A stretch of 64,000 bases of DNA, taken from positions 42,579-106,578 of the forward strand of contig JAMKCH010049195.1 of NCBI GenBank assembly GCA_023653785.1, in the 5' to 3' direction. This document shows positions 12,530-25,009 of the stretch, one piece after another. The notes beneath the pieces are model-generated. The model was given only the letters and a program-made list of their open reading frames with translations. It was not told the DNA's origin and made no database searches. Numbering within the stretch: position 1 is the stretch's first letter; the number at the start of each line of letters is the position of its first letter. Source of the DNA: Ophioderma brevispina (lineage: Eukaryota > Echinodermata > Ophiuroidea > Amphilepidida > Ophiodermatidae). The position numbers were made by a program, and so were the translations under genes.

Positions 12530-12855
12530 ATTTTTGCAAAGCATACCCAATTTTGTAAACAATCGCACAGATTTTAAGATAAACGTAAAAATAACACAAT
12601 ATTCCATAAATCACACAAGATTCTGCCTAATCCCACAACATTCAATCAAAATTTTGTAAAACTCGCAAATGATTTTTCCTAAATTGCACAGAATTTGTTA
12701 AGTCTCACAAGATTCTGTTAGACACCAGGTTCTGTTAAAGTCGCCACAATTGTGTTCAATTGCACAGAGTTTTCATAAAATCATCCAGCAACACATTACC
12801 TCCAATCGCATAATAATTTGTAAATGCACAGGAATCCTTAAAATCACATATAGGG
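12530..12855. repeat. degenerate ~20-bp tandem repeat
   Basis: Variants of TCACACAAGATTCTGTTAAA recur: ATCGCACAGATTTTAAGAT, ATCACACAAGATTCTGCCT, TTGCACAGAATTTGTTAAG, TCTCACAAGATTCTGTTAG and others. The spacing is roughly 20-24 bp over ~300 bp. A related stretch near 12200-12270 has the same words. Confidence 0.65.
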
Positions 12856-13079
12856 CTATATTGAGTCTTGAGAATGATACAAAAAATCTTGGAGGAATTT
12901 GGAGAATTGAATGAAATTTAACAGAGCATCTCAAACTCGCATAAAATTTTCAAAGAATCACGGTTGAAATACATGTATCTTAAGATTTTCATCTGATTGC
13001 GATTTACACTTTTCCCCCGTGATCATGGGGTCTTTTAAGCTGTTGAGGTATGACAGGATGACATAGTCCTCCTATGAAT

Positions 13080-13420
13080 GCCATAAAATCAAATCTACTT
13101 AAGATAGGACATGTTACACAGATCCAAATCCATATTTCTGCCCGGAATGCATGTGTTTGACTAAATTGGGCCAATTTGACAGTTACATCAGACATACACT
13201 GAATGTAAATGGTATTTCAAGTATTTTTCAGCTATATTTAGAGCATAAAACTTGATGTTTTAATTGTAGCTTAAGTTTTGACTATATTCGGGTTTATAGA
13301 ACCTATTTGAGAGAAACGTATATTTTTCACTCATATCCAAACTAACTTGATCTTCGGAGGTCGTCCGAAAATATATCATGTCTTATATAAACAGGCATTT
13401 TTGGCTAAACGATTAAAGTA
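13080..13420. repeat. solitary diverged copy of the 4.3-5.5 kb repeat
   Basis: The blocks GGACATGTTACACAGAT, GTGTTTGACTAAATTGGG, ACTGAATGTAAATGGTATTT, TTTAGAGCATAAAACTTGATG and GAGAGAAACGTATATTTTTCACTCA follow the order of the tandem array at 4312-5490. Confidence 0.65.
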
Positions 13421-14926
13421 CTCCACCCGAAAGAGTACACATTTTAAAATTTGCAGGATAGCTTATGAAAGTGAAGAATAAAATTCTGTAGAATATCTTA
13501 TCGAAAATTTGAATAGAAAACACAGTGTCCAAAGATAGGACTCTCCCTCCATTTAACGTGTTGTAGTAAGGTCTTGTTTCCCCTATTAGGTTGCTTTGGG
13601 GCCCTATACTTATGGTATATCGTAACTAAACTTGTTACGAACATGCTAATATCTGATTTTTGACAGATTTTTTTTTTTTTTTTTCGATTTTTCGTTTCGT
13701 TGAGTCAAATCATAATTCTTTGCTCTCTGTTATAGCTTGTTCCCCATCTAAGTTGGCTATGCCCTTTCACTGCCAGTCCTCAAGAGTGCTACAGGGTATT
13801 TTTAAAAAAAATAGGGACAGCATTCCCGAAAGGTCCCGTCCGATATGACCGTAATACCACCTGACTGACTTTGACATCCTCGATGTGTTACACCCTACTT
13901 AGACCGCGGTTGTCTCAATGTACCCAAACCAATTCTCCCAAGAAGGTTTATACTAAATGATTTGACAAACAAACGGAGGGCCACAAAAAGCAAGAAAGAA
14001 CCCGCGAATTATATAATAAGAGCAGAGAATTTATAGCGCCTTATGCTTATTGGCCTCTAGAAAGCGGCTTCATTCACAATATAATAGCGCCGACTAGGGG
14101 AGTCTTTCCGTTGTATGCATGGGGGTGGACGACCTAGGATGATATCACACTTTGTAAAGGTTCAAGCGTAAAATCCTTTACTCAAAATGGTCCACACAAT
14201 GGTAATATGAAACTTGGAACTTGGGACATTTAAATCTGAGAACTCCTATAGGAGATAGGCATGAGGGATGTTACACAAATATTTAAACATGGAAATTTGG
14301 TTGTAATACATTATTGTCCACTTCTGTAAGCTAAAGGATTAAAGGCAAAAAACAATTTTTTTAAATCAAACTACAATACTGATTTTTCTTGGTCACCATG
14401 GCGTGCAATTTGTGTGAACAACACGGTCACACATGAAAGAAAAATCAAAAATCTAACAGCGAGAAAATATTCATAATAACAAACAGGAACAAGAATCCAG
14501 TATTTGTGGGAAGTTGATAGTAGTAGTCTTAGATGCTGCAAGGTAAGAGTGTATTTCACCCCCCCTTTTCATTTTTAAAAAAACAACCAAACCGGGATTT
14601 TGTTTTAACTTTTGTACATAAAACCCTACTAAAAGTTTTATTTACAGGCTCTCCTCCCGACAATATACTGATGAAATATAGATCTATAACACAATGCTGC
14701 TACTGACTACGTAAAATTGCGGTGGCTTTTGTCTATTTTCTATATAAAAGTCCTAATTTTCCTTAATTGTTAAGCCAAAAAAAAAGACCTTGCCCTTCCC
14801 CCTCCCCAAAAACACCCCATTAATACACTTTTTACCCAAAAGTACATTTTGACCTCTTCATTCAAGCTATACAATAAAGATCTTGATTAACAAATACCAC
14901 CACTCAGATCCCCTAGTGTTTGGGCT
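13421..14926. other. no gene seen
   Basis: Contains a 17-T run near 13668 and scattered AT-rich sequence. No family is recognised. Confidence 0.45.
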
Positions 14927-15103
14927 TAAAAATAAAAAATCAACATGATTTGTTCTTCATTTTTTAGGCCCCAAAATAGAGTTTTTTGGCAAAAAAAACC
15001 CTGCCACCAATTTTTTTAACCACAACCACAGTTTTCGTAAATTCTCTACATATTATCATTCGAAAAAAAGTGGTTGTATTTTGTTGTACCGAGGGGAGGG
15101 GTT
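14927..15103 (-). repeat. inverted-repeat copy (partner at 9.6-9.8 kb)
   Basis: Reverse-complement counterpart of 9621-9800. It ends in GTTGTACCGAGGGGAGGGG and sits just outside the left arm of the foldback unit at 15.13 kb. Confidence 0.65.
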
Positions 15104-15129
15104 CCCCCCGACCAATTTGCAGTCCTGAC

Positions 15130-17310
15130 CGCTCCTAAGTTTTCTCACGGCGTCGGCGTGGCCCAACGTTTCCGCCTAGCGCGTACGTTTAGTTTTTTTG
15201 TTTTGTTTTTTTTTTCATCATCTTAATAAATTTATCCTTATATGTTTTTTCATCGATCGTTACTAGCATCAGAGTAGTTTATAAGGTTAAAATATCTTTA
15301 AATACTCTCAAAAATAATAAAGGAACACGAAGCAAACCTATGAGCCGGGCTGAGTGCGGCATTTGGATTAGGTAAATAGCCGTGACGTTAAACCCTCGTG
15401 TGAAGGCGCACACCACTAAATAACGCTCCCATTGATACACGGAAAAATCCACCTTTTGCTCCCGCTGATTTTGCACCCCCTCCCGCGTGACAATATTTTG
15501 AATATTATGGGGAATCGATTTCCCTATAGATCACAACTAAATTTCGAATAAGTTTCATTTTTGATATCATTCTATTAGAGATTTTTCAGATAGGGCATAT
15601 GAACAGCGCCACCACTATTTTTAGCCGACGTTTACGCCTCATACATAGCCGCTTTCGACCATGGCGGAATTCGAGTGCCTAGTTTTCTACAATCTCTTCT
15701 ACATCTCTACACATCTTCTAACACTACACCGAATCGAATTTCCAACTTTTTGATATCTCATCAAGCGATGGTCACGCTATACCTTTCTACTTTTAATAAA
15801 TATAAACACTCACTAGGACCGGTCCCCAAAGTATGCAAATATCTCAAACATGTTTTGTCATTTTTAACATTACCGGAAACTAACCTACCTTCTAGTTTAT
15901 GCTGAGCATAACCTTTTGTCTTTCATTCATCTTTTAAACATTTGGACATTATCGTGTATCAGCTAACGTAAAGGTACATGGACTTGGTATCAACATAATC
16001 CAAAATGCCCAAATTTAAAGGTGCATCCTAATCGTCAAGATTTTTCAAACTCTACTCAAACAGGACTCTGTATCATCTTACAATACCATACGCACAGAAC
16101 AAGAATCCCACACATTGTTTTCATCCAAACGGAAAAACAAGTACTAATTGGATGAATTGTTCAACATAGAATTATTACTCCCTAAACTTTCATGAGTTAG
16201 TGGTTGCCAGTTGTCTGTAGTTTGGGAACGGGTCAAAGGTCGACCCGCGTTCGTTTGTTGTCAACACAACAAATTGTGATTCTTGTTCTGTAGTATTGTA
16301 AGATCCTGTTTGAGGTAAGTTTGAAAAAATCTTGACGATGTCAGATGACTTTAAATTTGGCATTTGGCTTATTGTTAATAACCAAGTTCCTGATACATCA
16401 CATAACCTTTACGTTAGGCTGATATACGATAATGTCAATGTTAAAAGATTTAATGAAACACAAAAAGGTTATCTCAGCAGAACTAACCAATAACTAACAT
16501 TCCCCCAAACGTGGATGATTTAGGCGCACCACACTGCCTCGAGTTGATCAATAAGCATTTCCTACACACGTGTTACGACGGCTATAACCCTAATCAATGG
16601 CCTCATCCCCAACCCCCGGTGTCAGAAACTGAGTTCCCCCATGAGAGAGTGTTCATAGCAATCATAGCAACATGTACGAATAAACTGTGACCTTATAGAC
16701 GAGGCCATTTGCTACAGTTCTGACACAAATGAAGCATACAGCAACTCACAATGTGGAACACAATAGACCGAGGGTGGTAGGACATTCAGTAACACGGACA
16801 CTGTAGTATATGACACCGCTCACAGGTTTGCTTCGGGGGTTCTTTTAATATTTTTGAAGTATTTAAAGATATTTTCAACCTACAAACTAATTCTGATACT
16901 AGTAACGATCGAACAAACCTATTAAGTGATAAATTTAACGTGATGACTGAAAAAACAAACCAAAAAAAAACTAACGTGACGCGCCGTGACGCGCCGTGAC
17001 GCGCCGTGAATAAACGGTAAAAGCCCCCCTGGCGTTTTTAAGCAAGGTAAGTCCAGTATCTGTTTTTGGAGGAACAAGATGACGTGTGCTACCTTTACCC
17101 AACCGCCTTGTGAAGGGAACGCATCATCGCATGGTTTAAAAAGCCCCGCATGGGCCAGGATTATTAAAAGTTTTAAACCAGAGAACCATGAGACTTCTTA
17201 CTGCTGTCAATTGTGTTCTTGTTTATTTTTTCAGCACCAAACTTGACCAAATCTGCTTTGTTTCATTCAGGGTTCACCTCCTTTGGTTATACTCCGACGG
17301 TTTTCTTTCC
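15130..17310. mobile_element. foldback element, unit 1 (~2 kb)
   Basis: The terminal arms are 15130-15320 and, inverted, 16840-17040. They share GTACGTTTAGTTTTTTTG, a CATCATCTTAATAAATTTAT-like block, CGATCGTTAC and AATATCTTTAAATACT. An inner inverted pair is 15888-16115 with 16262-16485 (TTTTGTCTTTCATTC, TACATGGACTTGG, AATCGTCAAGATTTTTC, ACAATAC). The right arm carries GACGCGCCGT repeated three times at 16978-17009. Beyond the right arm a ~270-bp tail ends at TTCACCTCCTTTGGTTAT. No transposase is visible, so it is non-autonomous. Confidence 0.75.
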
Positions 17311-17326
17311 CCAATGGTTTTCAAAA

Positions 17327-19273
17327 TTTGAAAGTACACAAAGCAAACATGATGAGCCCGGGCTGAATGAAGGCATTGTGAATAGGTATAAAGCCGTACG
17401 TAACCTCCGTGTGTAAGGCGCACACTACTAAATAATCGCTCCATTAAATTACACGTAAAAATAACCACATTGCGCCCGCTGATTTGCACCCCGCGTGACA
17501 ATTTTTTGAATAAAAAAAGACTGTGGTAAGAATAATTAATACTATGATACATTTAATTAAATAAAAAATTTTTTGATATTCTATAGAGATTTTACAGATA
17601 AGGGCATATAACAGGCCACCACTATTTTGCAATTTCCACGTGTACGCCTCATACCCGCTTTCGACCAGGGCCCTGAAGTCAAGGGCCTAGTTTCTACAAC
17701 CGAATCGAATTTCCAAATTTTTTGTGATACTCTCAGCTTGGTCACCTATACTCTCTACTTTTAATACTAAGATACCACGCCCTCACTAGGAACCGGTCCC
17801 CCAAGGACTGCAAAATACCAAACATGTTTTGTCCTTTTACCGAACGACCTACCATTCTAGTTCTGCGAGCCTACCTTTTGTCTTTCAATTCATCTTTTAA
17901 CATTTGGACATTATCGTATATCACTAACGTAAAGTTAATGCCGCGGTACATGGACTTGGTATCAACACTAACAATGCCAATTTAAAGTCTCTGACAAATC
18001 GTCAAGATTTTTCCAAACTTACACCTCAAACGACTCTGTAGCATCTTACAATACTTACAGACACAAACGCCACAATTGTTTTTCATCCAAACGGCGAAAA
18101 AACGTACTAATTGGAGGATGAAGTTTCAACATAGAATTAATTTACTCCCTAAAACGTCATAAGTGAGTGGTTGCCAGTTTCCGAGTTTGGCGGGTCAAGG
18201 TCGAGACACGCGTTCGTTTGTTGGTCAACCAAACAAAGTTTGGATTCTTGTTCTGTTAGTATTGTAAAGATCGCTGTTTGAGGATTTGGAAAAATCTTGA
18301 CGATGTCAGATGGACTTTAAATTGGCATTTGCTTATGTTGATACCAAGTCCATGTACACAGCATAACCTTTACTTACTATAACACATGTACTCCAAATGT
18401 TTAAAATATGAATGAAACACAAAGGTTTATGCTCAGGCTCAGCAGAACTACCTACCATTCCCCCACCGGTGGAGTGATTTGTCGCACAACACTGCCTCGG
18501 TTGTATCAATAAAGCATTCTCCTTACACACGAGGTTTTACGTACGGCTATACCTCATCAAATGCCTCATCCGCCTCAGCCCGTGTAAAGAAACTGAGTGG
18601 CCCCCATGAGAGAGTGCCTAGCTACCATAGCACATGGTACGGAATAAACTGTGACCTTCTAGACGAGGCCATGTTTGGCTACAGTGCTGACACAAATTAA
18701 GCAACAAGCCCTCAATGGGGAACACAATAGTAGACAGATGGGTGGTATGACATTCAGTCACCCGGACACTGTAGTATATGTGTATATGATACCGCTCATC
18801 ATTTTTTGCTTCGTGTTAAAACTTTTAATATTTTTGAAGTATTTTAAAGATATTTTCAGCCTTACAACCTAATTCTTATACTAGTAACGATCAAAACACA
18901 CTAGTAAGCCTACTAAATTTCCGTGATGACTGAAAAAACAAAACAAAAAAAACCTAACGTGACGCGCCGTGAAGTGACGCGCCGCGCCGTGAGTTAACGG
19001 CAAAAGCCACCTGGCTTTTAGCAAGGTAGCTCCAGTATCTGTCTGGAAGAACAAGAGGACGTGTGCCACCTTTACCGCCCTGTGAAGGGAACGCACATCC
19101 GCATCGCATGGGTGCAAAAAGCACATGGGCCAGGATTATGAAAGGTTTCGTAACAAGAGAACAGAGACTTGCTTACTGTCAATGTGTTCTTGTTTTTCAG
19201 CAACCACATTTACCAAGTCTGGCTTTGTTTCAATTCAGGGTTCACCTCCTTTGGTTATCATTTATACGCCGGC
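17327..19273. mobile_element. foldback element, unit 2 (tandem duplicate lacking the left terminal arm)
   Basis: Collinear with 15325-17310 throughout, including the inner inverted pair (about 17880-18060 with 18240-18440), the right arm (18825-19020) and the tail up to TTCACCTCCTTTGGTTAT near 19258. The first terminal arm is not duplicated. The duplication therefore covers body, right arm and tail. Differences from unit 1 are unusually rich in one- to three-base insertions and deletions. Confidence 0.75.
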
Positions 19274-19429
19274 GGTTTCACCAACCAATGGCTCTTGGTT
19301 TCACCTGCTGGGTGCCGGGTGCACACCACCAAATAAGCAGGAAATAAGCCAAAATCACATAGAGCTGGAATATTTATTTGACGGGTCATTGGCCAATCAG
19401 GATTGTAACTTCCGGTAATATTTTTAGGA

Positions 19430-20050
19430 CTCCTGACCTTTCACCCCGTCAATATTTCAGGAAAATTGCCTTTTTTGGTAATTTCGAAAATAGTTCTAGA
19501 TATGTTTTTTGACATTTTAAAAATACAAAACCGTTTTAACTTTACATAATTTATGCAATATTTTTTATTGCTATTTGCTAGAATAGTTTTCAAACAGCAT
19601 TATTAAAACCATAATCCTGATTTGTCAAAGGTCAGAAGTGTCCTAAAATTGGCAAAAGCCTTCCCACAATGCATCCAATCTGGAATGGCCGATTCGCTTA
19701 TGTGCGACACAAGGCCAGTAAATAATCTGCCCCATTGAATACACGCAATTACCTGTTTTGAAAGCTGAGATTTCGAACACAAGCGGAAATATTTGGCATA
19801 ATTAGACTGAGACGTTTGCTCGAATATAAATGTTTGAACCTTGAGCGTATTTTGTCGGCAAGCATAAAATCTTGCTAGCCAAGGTTTACTCACAAAATTG
19901 AGGGTTTGACTTCGGCTAATATAATTATTTGCACACAGGGGCACTAAACCTGATAAATTGTCAAACTTTCCCTCCCCTACTTTCATCCTACCAAATATAA
20001 GTCCTTGAACACTGGTTTAATCACATTTTATTGAAAATATGCAAATGACG
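19430..20050. other. no gene seen
   Basis: A 127-codon minus frame (19603-19986) has no recognisable domain and is flanked by repeats. I cannot support it as a gene. Confidence 0.4.
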
Positions 20051-20099
20051 CATAAATATTTATTCATACGGTCCAAGAAGTAGAACAGAACACTGAACC

Positions 20100-20780
20100 T
20101 TATGTTCTTTCACCATGCCATGTTAGAGGTTCACAGTAATCGGTTTTAGTCTGTATGTGGATTATTAAATGAATTTTCAAATATGAAATGAGCTCATTAA
20201 TATCACAAACTGTCCAAAAAGTTTCGCATTTGACCTCATGGTTCTATCACCGTGCCAGTCGATGTTTATGGAATAATCAGTTTTTTTGGCTGTGGTGTGG
20301 ATAAGGGTTTTTCAACATGATGCACATGAAGCTCATAATATTCAAACTTGTCCAAAAAGTAACAGCACATCACCTCCTGTTCTACCACTACCATTGTACC
20401 ACGTAGAAGTACACTGTATCAGTTTTCGCTGGCAGAAAAACTCATATGTATATTAAAGGTCAATGCAAAACCTCATATGTGCAACTTCGGAAACATGGAT
20501 AAACCAACCTATTGTCCAGTGATTTTGGTCAAATCAGTTGGTGGAAATTGTGATTGTGTTCAAGACTAAAATCTATTTTCAGTATTTTGCGATACTTTGC
20601 AAAACGACAATATGGCCAAACAGGTCGTTTTGTTAGTGTTACCGAAAATGCACATATGACGGTTGTCTTAGAGGTCAAATGACATGGTTTTTTCCTGCCC
20701 AACGACGATGCAAATGAGACCTGGTCATTGTTATTCATAACCTTCCAAAAAGTATACAGCACATTACATTATCATGTTTA
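20100..20780. repeat. degenerate direct repeats
   Basis: The phrase AAACTGTCCAAAAAGTTTCGCA (near 20210), followed by CCTCATGGTTCTATCACC, recurs near 20345 as AAACTTGTCCAAAAAGTAACAGCA and CCTCCTGTTCTACCAC. A third, weaker copy is near 20740 (ACCTTCCAAAAAGTATACAGCA). Confidence 0.5.
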
Positions 20781-20929
20781 TTGGTTATTGCTTGACATAC
20801 GGGGTGAACTTGGAATAAAATGGATTTCAACATGTTCCAATTGAAACCAGTTCACCTGGGATCAACTGGAATTTTGACATTGGCTAATTGGAAGAATGTT
20901 TTAGATATTTTGTAAAAGGGGTCAAAGGC

Positions 20930-22320
20930 CCCCCCCCCAAATATGTCATTAGAGGTCAAAAGGGCATGTGGGTCACAAGAGTCATTCTGTGCATACCTAT
21001 AAGAGTTCAGGACCATGGTTCCTTTAATTAGTGTGTTATATGGCATTTGCTTTACAGACGTGCTTGATAGAGGTTTGAACATGGGTCAAAGGTATTTAGA
21101 GTCATTAGAGGTCCAAATGCGTAACGGCCCAAGGAGTCTTGTACCAATTGTTCTTTTGAGCAGGTTTGGTGGGCACACAGTACTTATGTGCAGATTAAAT
21201 TCTATATATTTTGACCAAATGCGGTTCAAAGGGTCCACATAGGGTTCATTTGAGGTCAAATGGGAACATGCGGTAACAAGAAGTCAATTATGTGATACCA
21301 TAGGGTCAATGACAGTGGTTTCTTTATTTAGTTTGTTTATAGCATTTTATTTACAGAAGTGTTGAAAAGATTTGAACAAGCGGTCAAAGGAACGGAGATG
21401 GAAGGATAAATGGGCAAAAAATTTTGACCCTCTTATCTCCAGGTCTTCTATCCTTAATATTTTTTTTAGTTTTTGGTATTCTGCGAACTTCCCCTCTTTT
21501 TCCCTAACCGGACGTACTGCCCACAGGAGGTTTGTACCAGTTGTGTCTTTTGAGCAGGTTGGTGGGTCACAGTAACTTATTGCAGAAATTCTAGATATTT
21601 TGACAAAATGGGGGTCAATGGGTCACATAGGGTCATAGAGGTCAAACGGGTGGGTAAAGGGTCACAAGTCGTCATTCTGTGCATTACCACAGGAGTCCTT
21701 TTACAGTGCTTCTTTAATTTAGTTTGTCATAGCAATTTACTTGCAGTAAGCGTTTTATAAAGGTTTGAGCATGGGGTCAAAAGGTCATTTAGAGTAATTA
21801 GAAGTCAAAACGTGTACGCCCACTGAGTCTTGTACCAGTTGTTCTTGTTGAGTAGGTTTGCGGGTCACAGTAACTTATTTGCTGATTAACTTCTATATTT
21901 TTGCCCAATGTTGGTTAGTCATTATTAGATCATTGACAAAATAGGGTCCAAAGGTCATAGGAGTCATTAGAGGTCACCACTGTTGTACTCTCCATATGCA
22001 GACTTGGTTCAGGGGTTTCTTGGACAGGCAATGAAGGTAAGGCAAATCACACTAAAAATCAACTAACATTACATGCCAGGTTACCCACTGGCAATCTCTC
22101 ATGCAACAAAACTGACAAAATGGGGCCATTGCCACGTAGGGTTCATTAGGGTCAAAAAGGGTGCCATGGTGTCAAAGTAGGTCATTTTGTGCATTGGCCG
22201 TGAAAGAGTCCTGGACCAAGTTTCATTTAATTTAGTTTGCCATAGCATTTTATGTGCAGAAGTATTGTAGGGTTTTTAAACAACATGGGTCAAAGGTCAA
22301 ATAGTCATAGCGGTTCACTC
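20930..22320. repeat. tandem array, ~300-350-bp period, GGTCAAAGGTCA-rich
   Basis: A recurring order of blocks is seen: GGGTCACAAGAGTCATTCTGTGCATACC, then CCTTTAATTAGTTTGT-TATAGCATTT, TTTACAGAAGTG, AGGTTTGAACATGGGTCAAAGGT, CTTGTACCAGTTGTTCTTTTGAGCAGG and GGTCACAGTAACTTAT. Copies begin near 20950, 21260, 21640 and 22150. Copies differ by many short indels. Confidence 0.75.
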
Positions 22321-22619
22321 TGTGTGTAAACTCCAAGTGGATATGATGCTTGAACAAGAAAACGCGTTAAAAAAGGGTGTCTTTTCCACGGCGCGATGAA
22401 CGCGCGTACATCGTTTAGGGTCAAAAACAGCAAAATATGGAAAAACATGTATGTTTTTTCTTAAACCCTGTGCAAAATTGTCATGTTCATTTTATATTCA
22501 TTAAGCAGGGTATAAAAATCATCCAAAATATGTAATCGGAACTCGGAGAAGTAAAGCAAAGCAATAATACGGGATGGGACATGCCCTTCTGCGCTGTCGT
22601 GATTAGTAATCCCTATCAC

Positions 22620-23590
22620 GGGAGGAGAGCAAAACCAAGCGTTAATTCATAATAAATTTTAAAAATCATATTATAACTTATCTGTTCCCCAAATAAAACT
22701 TGCACATTTTCTTAAAAATGAATTAAAAATGTCACTTCAATTTATTTCCCCAAATCAGTGACAATAGATACGCTAGACGCTAGGATAAAGAGAATTAATT
22801 ACGGCCCCGGGTGCGGTGGTATGTAGAAAAACACTTCAGATTCTTCATCTGGGAGTGCAGAACCATTGTTAATAGGTCTCGCGGTTTTGCGAAAACAGAC
22901 TCAGGTGTTACCACTCTCGGATCTAGACGAAGTCGTGCTTTGGTTATTTGTGGGTGTTCTCTCCTCCTCGGTTCTTTCCTCCTCCCCACTCCTCCCCTTT
23001 CTCATCCACTACCGTTAGTCATTTCTTTTTCCTACTACCTCTACTAATGACGTAAGCGCAAAATACTTATCCTCATTCGCAAATAAATAAATATTGAGCT
23101 TCTAACTGCGTGTTCAATTAACTTTGTCCATGTTTTTTTCTCAATCTTTATTTCGAAAAGGAAGAAAGACAAACAAACATCATGCCAGACTGTGATGGCA
23201 AGCTTTTTGACCTAACAACTTTGTGCAGAATTAAAAAAACCGCGCTTTCAGAAGAAAACTTAGGGTCAACGACCTATATCATAATGTAAATTGGTTAGTT
23301 ATTGTGAAAGAGGACGGGTATTTTGTTACTCAACCCGAATCGTGGAGGTGATAACACCTGGCTATAACAATGGCTGCGCATACCGGGCCCATTGCAATAT
23401 ATTTAGTTATGGGTTGACTGAAGTCCATACATATCCATTGGTCACGGATATTATGAAGAGAAATAATTGATGTGACATTTTATTCATTTTTAAGAAAATG
23501 TGCAAGTTTTATTTGGGGCAACAGACGGTTATGTCATGTAAATAATTTATCAAACAGATTTTACAACCGGGTTTTGTTCCTCACTTTGAA
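22620..23590. mobile_element. foldback family member A
   Basis: The left arm (TCTGTTCCCCAAATAAAACT, GCACATTTTCTTAAAAATGAAT, CACTTCAGATTCTTCATCTGG, ACCATTGTTAATAGG) is inverted at 23330-23550 (TTCATTTTTAAGAAAATGTGC, AGTTTTATTTGGGG). The centre carries TTGAGCTTCTAACTGCGTGTTCAATTAAC and GACCTAACAACTTTGTGCAGAA, which are diagnostic of the family. An extra CT-rich piece of ~110 bp (about 22935-23045) is absent from copy C. No transposase is present. Confidence 0.8.
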
Positions 23591-24189
23591 TGGACTTCGG
23601 AATTTGTTATGCAGCTTGTTATTTGGTCTAAAAAAACCAGCCCCATAGTCTAGTCACAGAGATATGCGTGAAAATGGGAAAAAGGTCAAATTTCAAAATG
23701 CTTTAATTTGACAAAATTGGTGTCCATTGTTCATATGAGCATGAGCAACCTGGAAAAGTACAGGGCTTCCACGTTTTAGGATCTTTTGTTTTGGTTTATT
23801 TTTAAGACGAGTTGATACCTAATTCCGATCCGATACAAAAAAATACCAATATGACAAGAGGAAGAGGTAACTTTACTTCTCTGGAATGTTCATGCTCATA
23901 CCAACAAGTTGACACAAATTTTGTGAAGATCCATTCATTTTGAAAATTTGGCTCCCTGTACAATGACCAATCAAAAGTTCATTGACCTTTATTCCAATGT
24001 AGTCCTCTAGTTATTTTGCTCAATAACTGAAATTGATAATGCAATTTCTAGTGCAATTTTCCATATAGTTCAATATGTGTAATTCGGCCGCCCATCTAGG
24101 TCTCTGATATCATGGCATGGCAATAATATTTTTAAAATTTAGATTTTGGTTGCAGATTATATTTGATATTATAATGGCATTGGTTGTGT

Positions 24190-24400
24190 GAGTGGTCCTG
24201 TTCGTGCGTTGGAGTGTGTATTATTATGTGTGAGTGTGTGGATTTTTTTGTTTTTGTGTGAATAAATTTGTGTGAGGGTGTGTGTTTGTGTGTAGAGAGT
24301 GGGAGTGCATTGTCAATGCATGATTGTAATTGTGTAAGGTGTGTGCGTGCGTGTGTGTGTGATAGAGTATATGTAGGGGTAGGGGTGTGTGAGAGTCTGC
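24190..24400 (+). repeat. TG-rich low-complexity tract
   Basis: Imperfect (TG)n with GAGTGTGTG and GTGCGTGCGTGTGTGTGTG words. The surrounding 23600-25000 shows no gene or family. Confidence 0.75.
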
Positions 24401-25009
24401 ATGTGTATTCCTGTTAGTTCATTAAAAGTTTTTGGGGCGTGTCGATGATTCCATTCGTTCTGAGAGGTTGCATGCTTTACCCAATCAATTCAATAATTCG
24501 ATTCCACGATAACGGCTCAATTTAAGGCCATAATGAAAAAAGTCCCTTTTCTCACGAAGAAAATATTACAAGGCAAATGCACTGAATAAATTCCAAACAC
24601 CAAACTTGAACAAACTCTGTAGGATTCAGCATAAGAAAATGATATGAATAATTAATACTCACCAAAGTTCTTTTACGCCACTATTATTAGAAAATCTGAT
24701 ACGTTTACATTATTCGTCTTGTTCCAGAAATAATATTTGACAGCTTGGTCCAATCATTTATGTAAGTGCTTTAGAGTTTTGGTCACTCATAGCAAACTAC
24801 AATATTTACGTGGCCTAATCCTCCTCTTCGCCCAGTCACGACACTTAACCGTTTTTTGATTGACTCCAAGCAATGGAATCGATAGCGTGTCTCAGACTTC
24901 ACAAAAATATATTCAATTCAATCTGTTATGAAGCCTCTACATATTCAATACAAAAAAGTTCATATACAATGGGTTAAAACATCTTATTCTGTTGAACAAA
25001 GTTGAGCAT

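Noticed and set aside
9621..15103. large Polinton-like element bounded by inverted repeats
   Set aside because: Polintons are larger and encode polymerase, integrase and capsid genes; none is visible between the arms.
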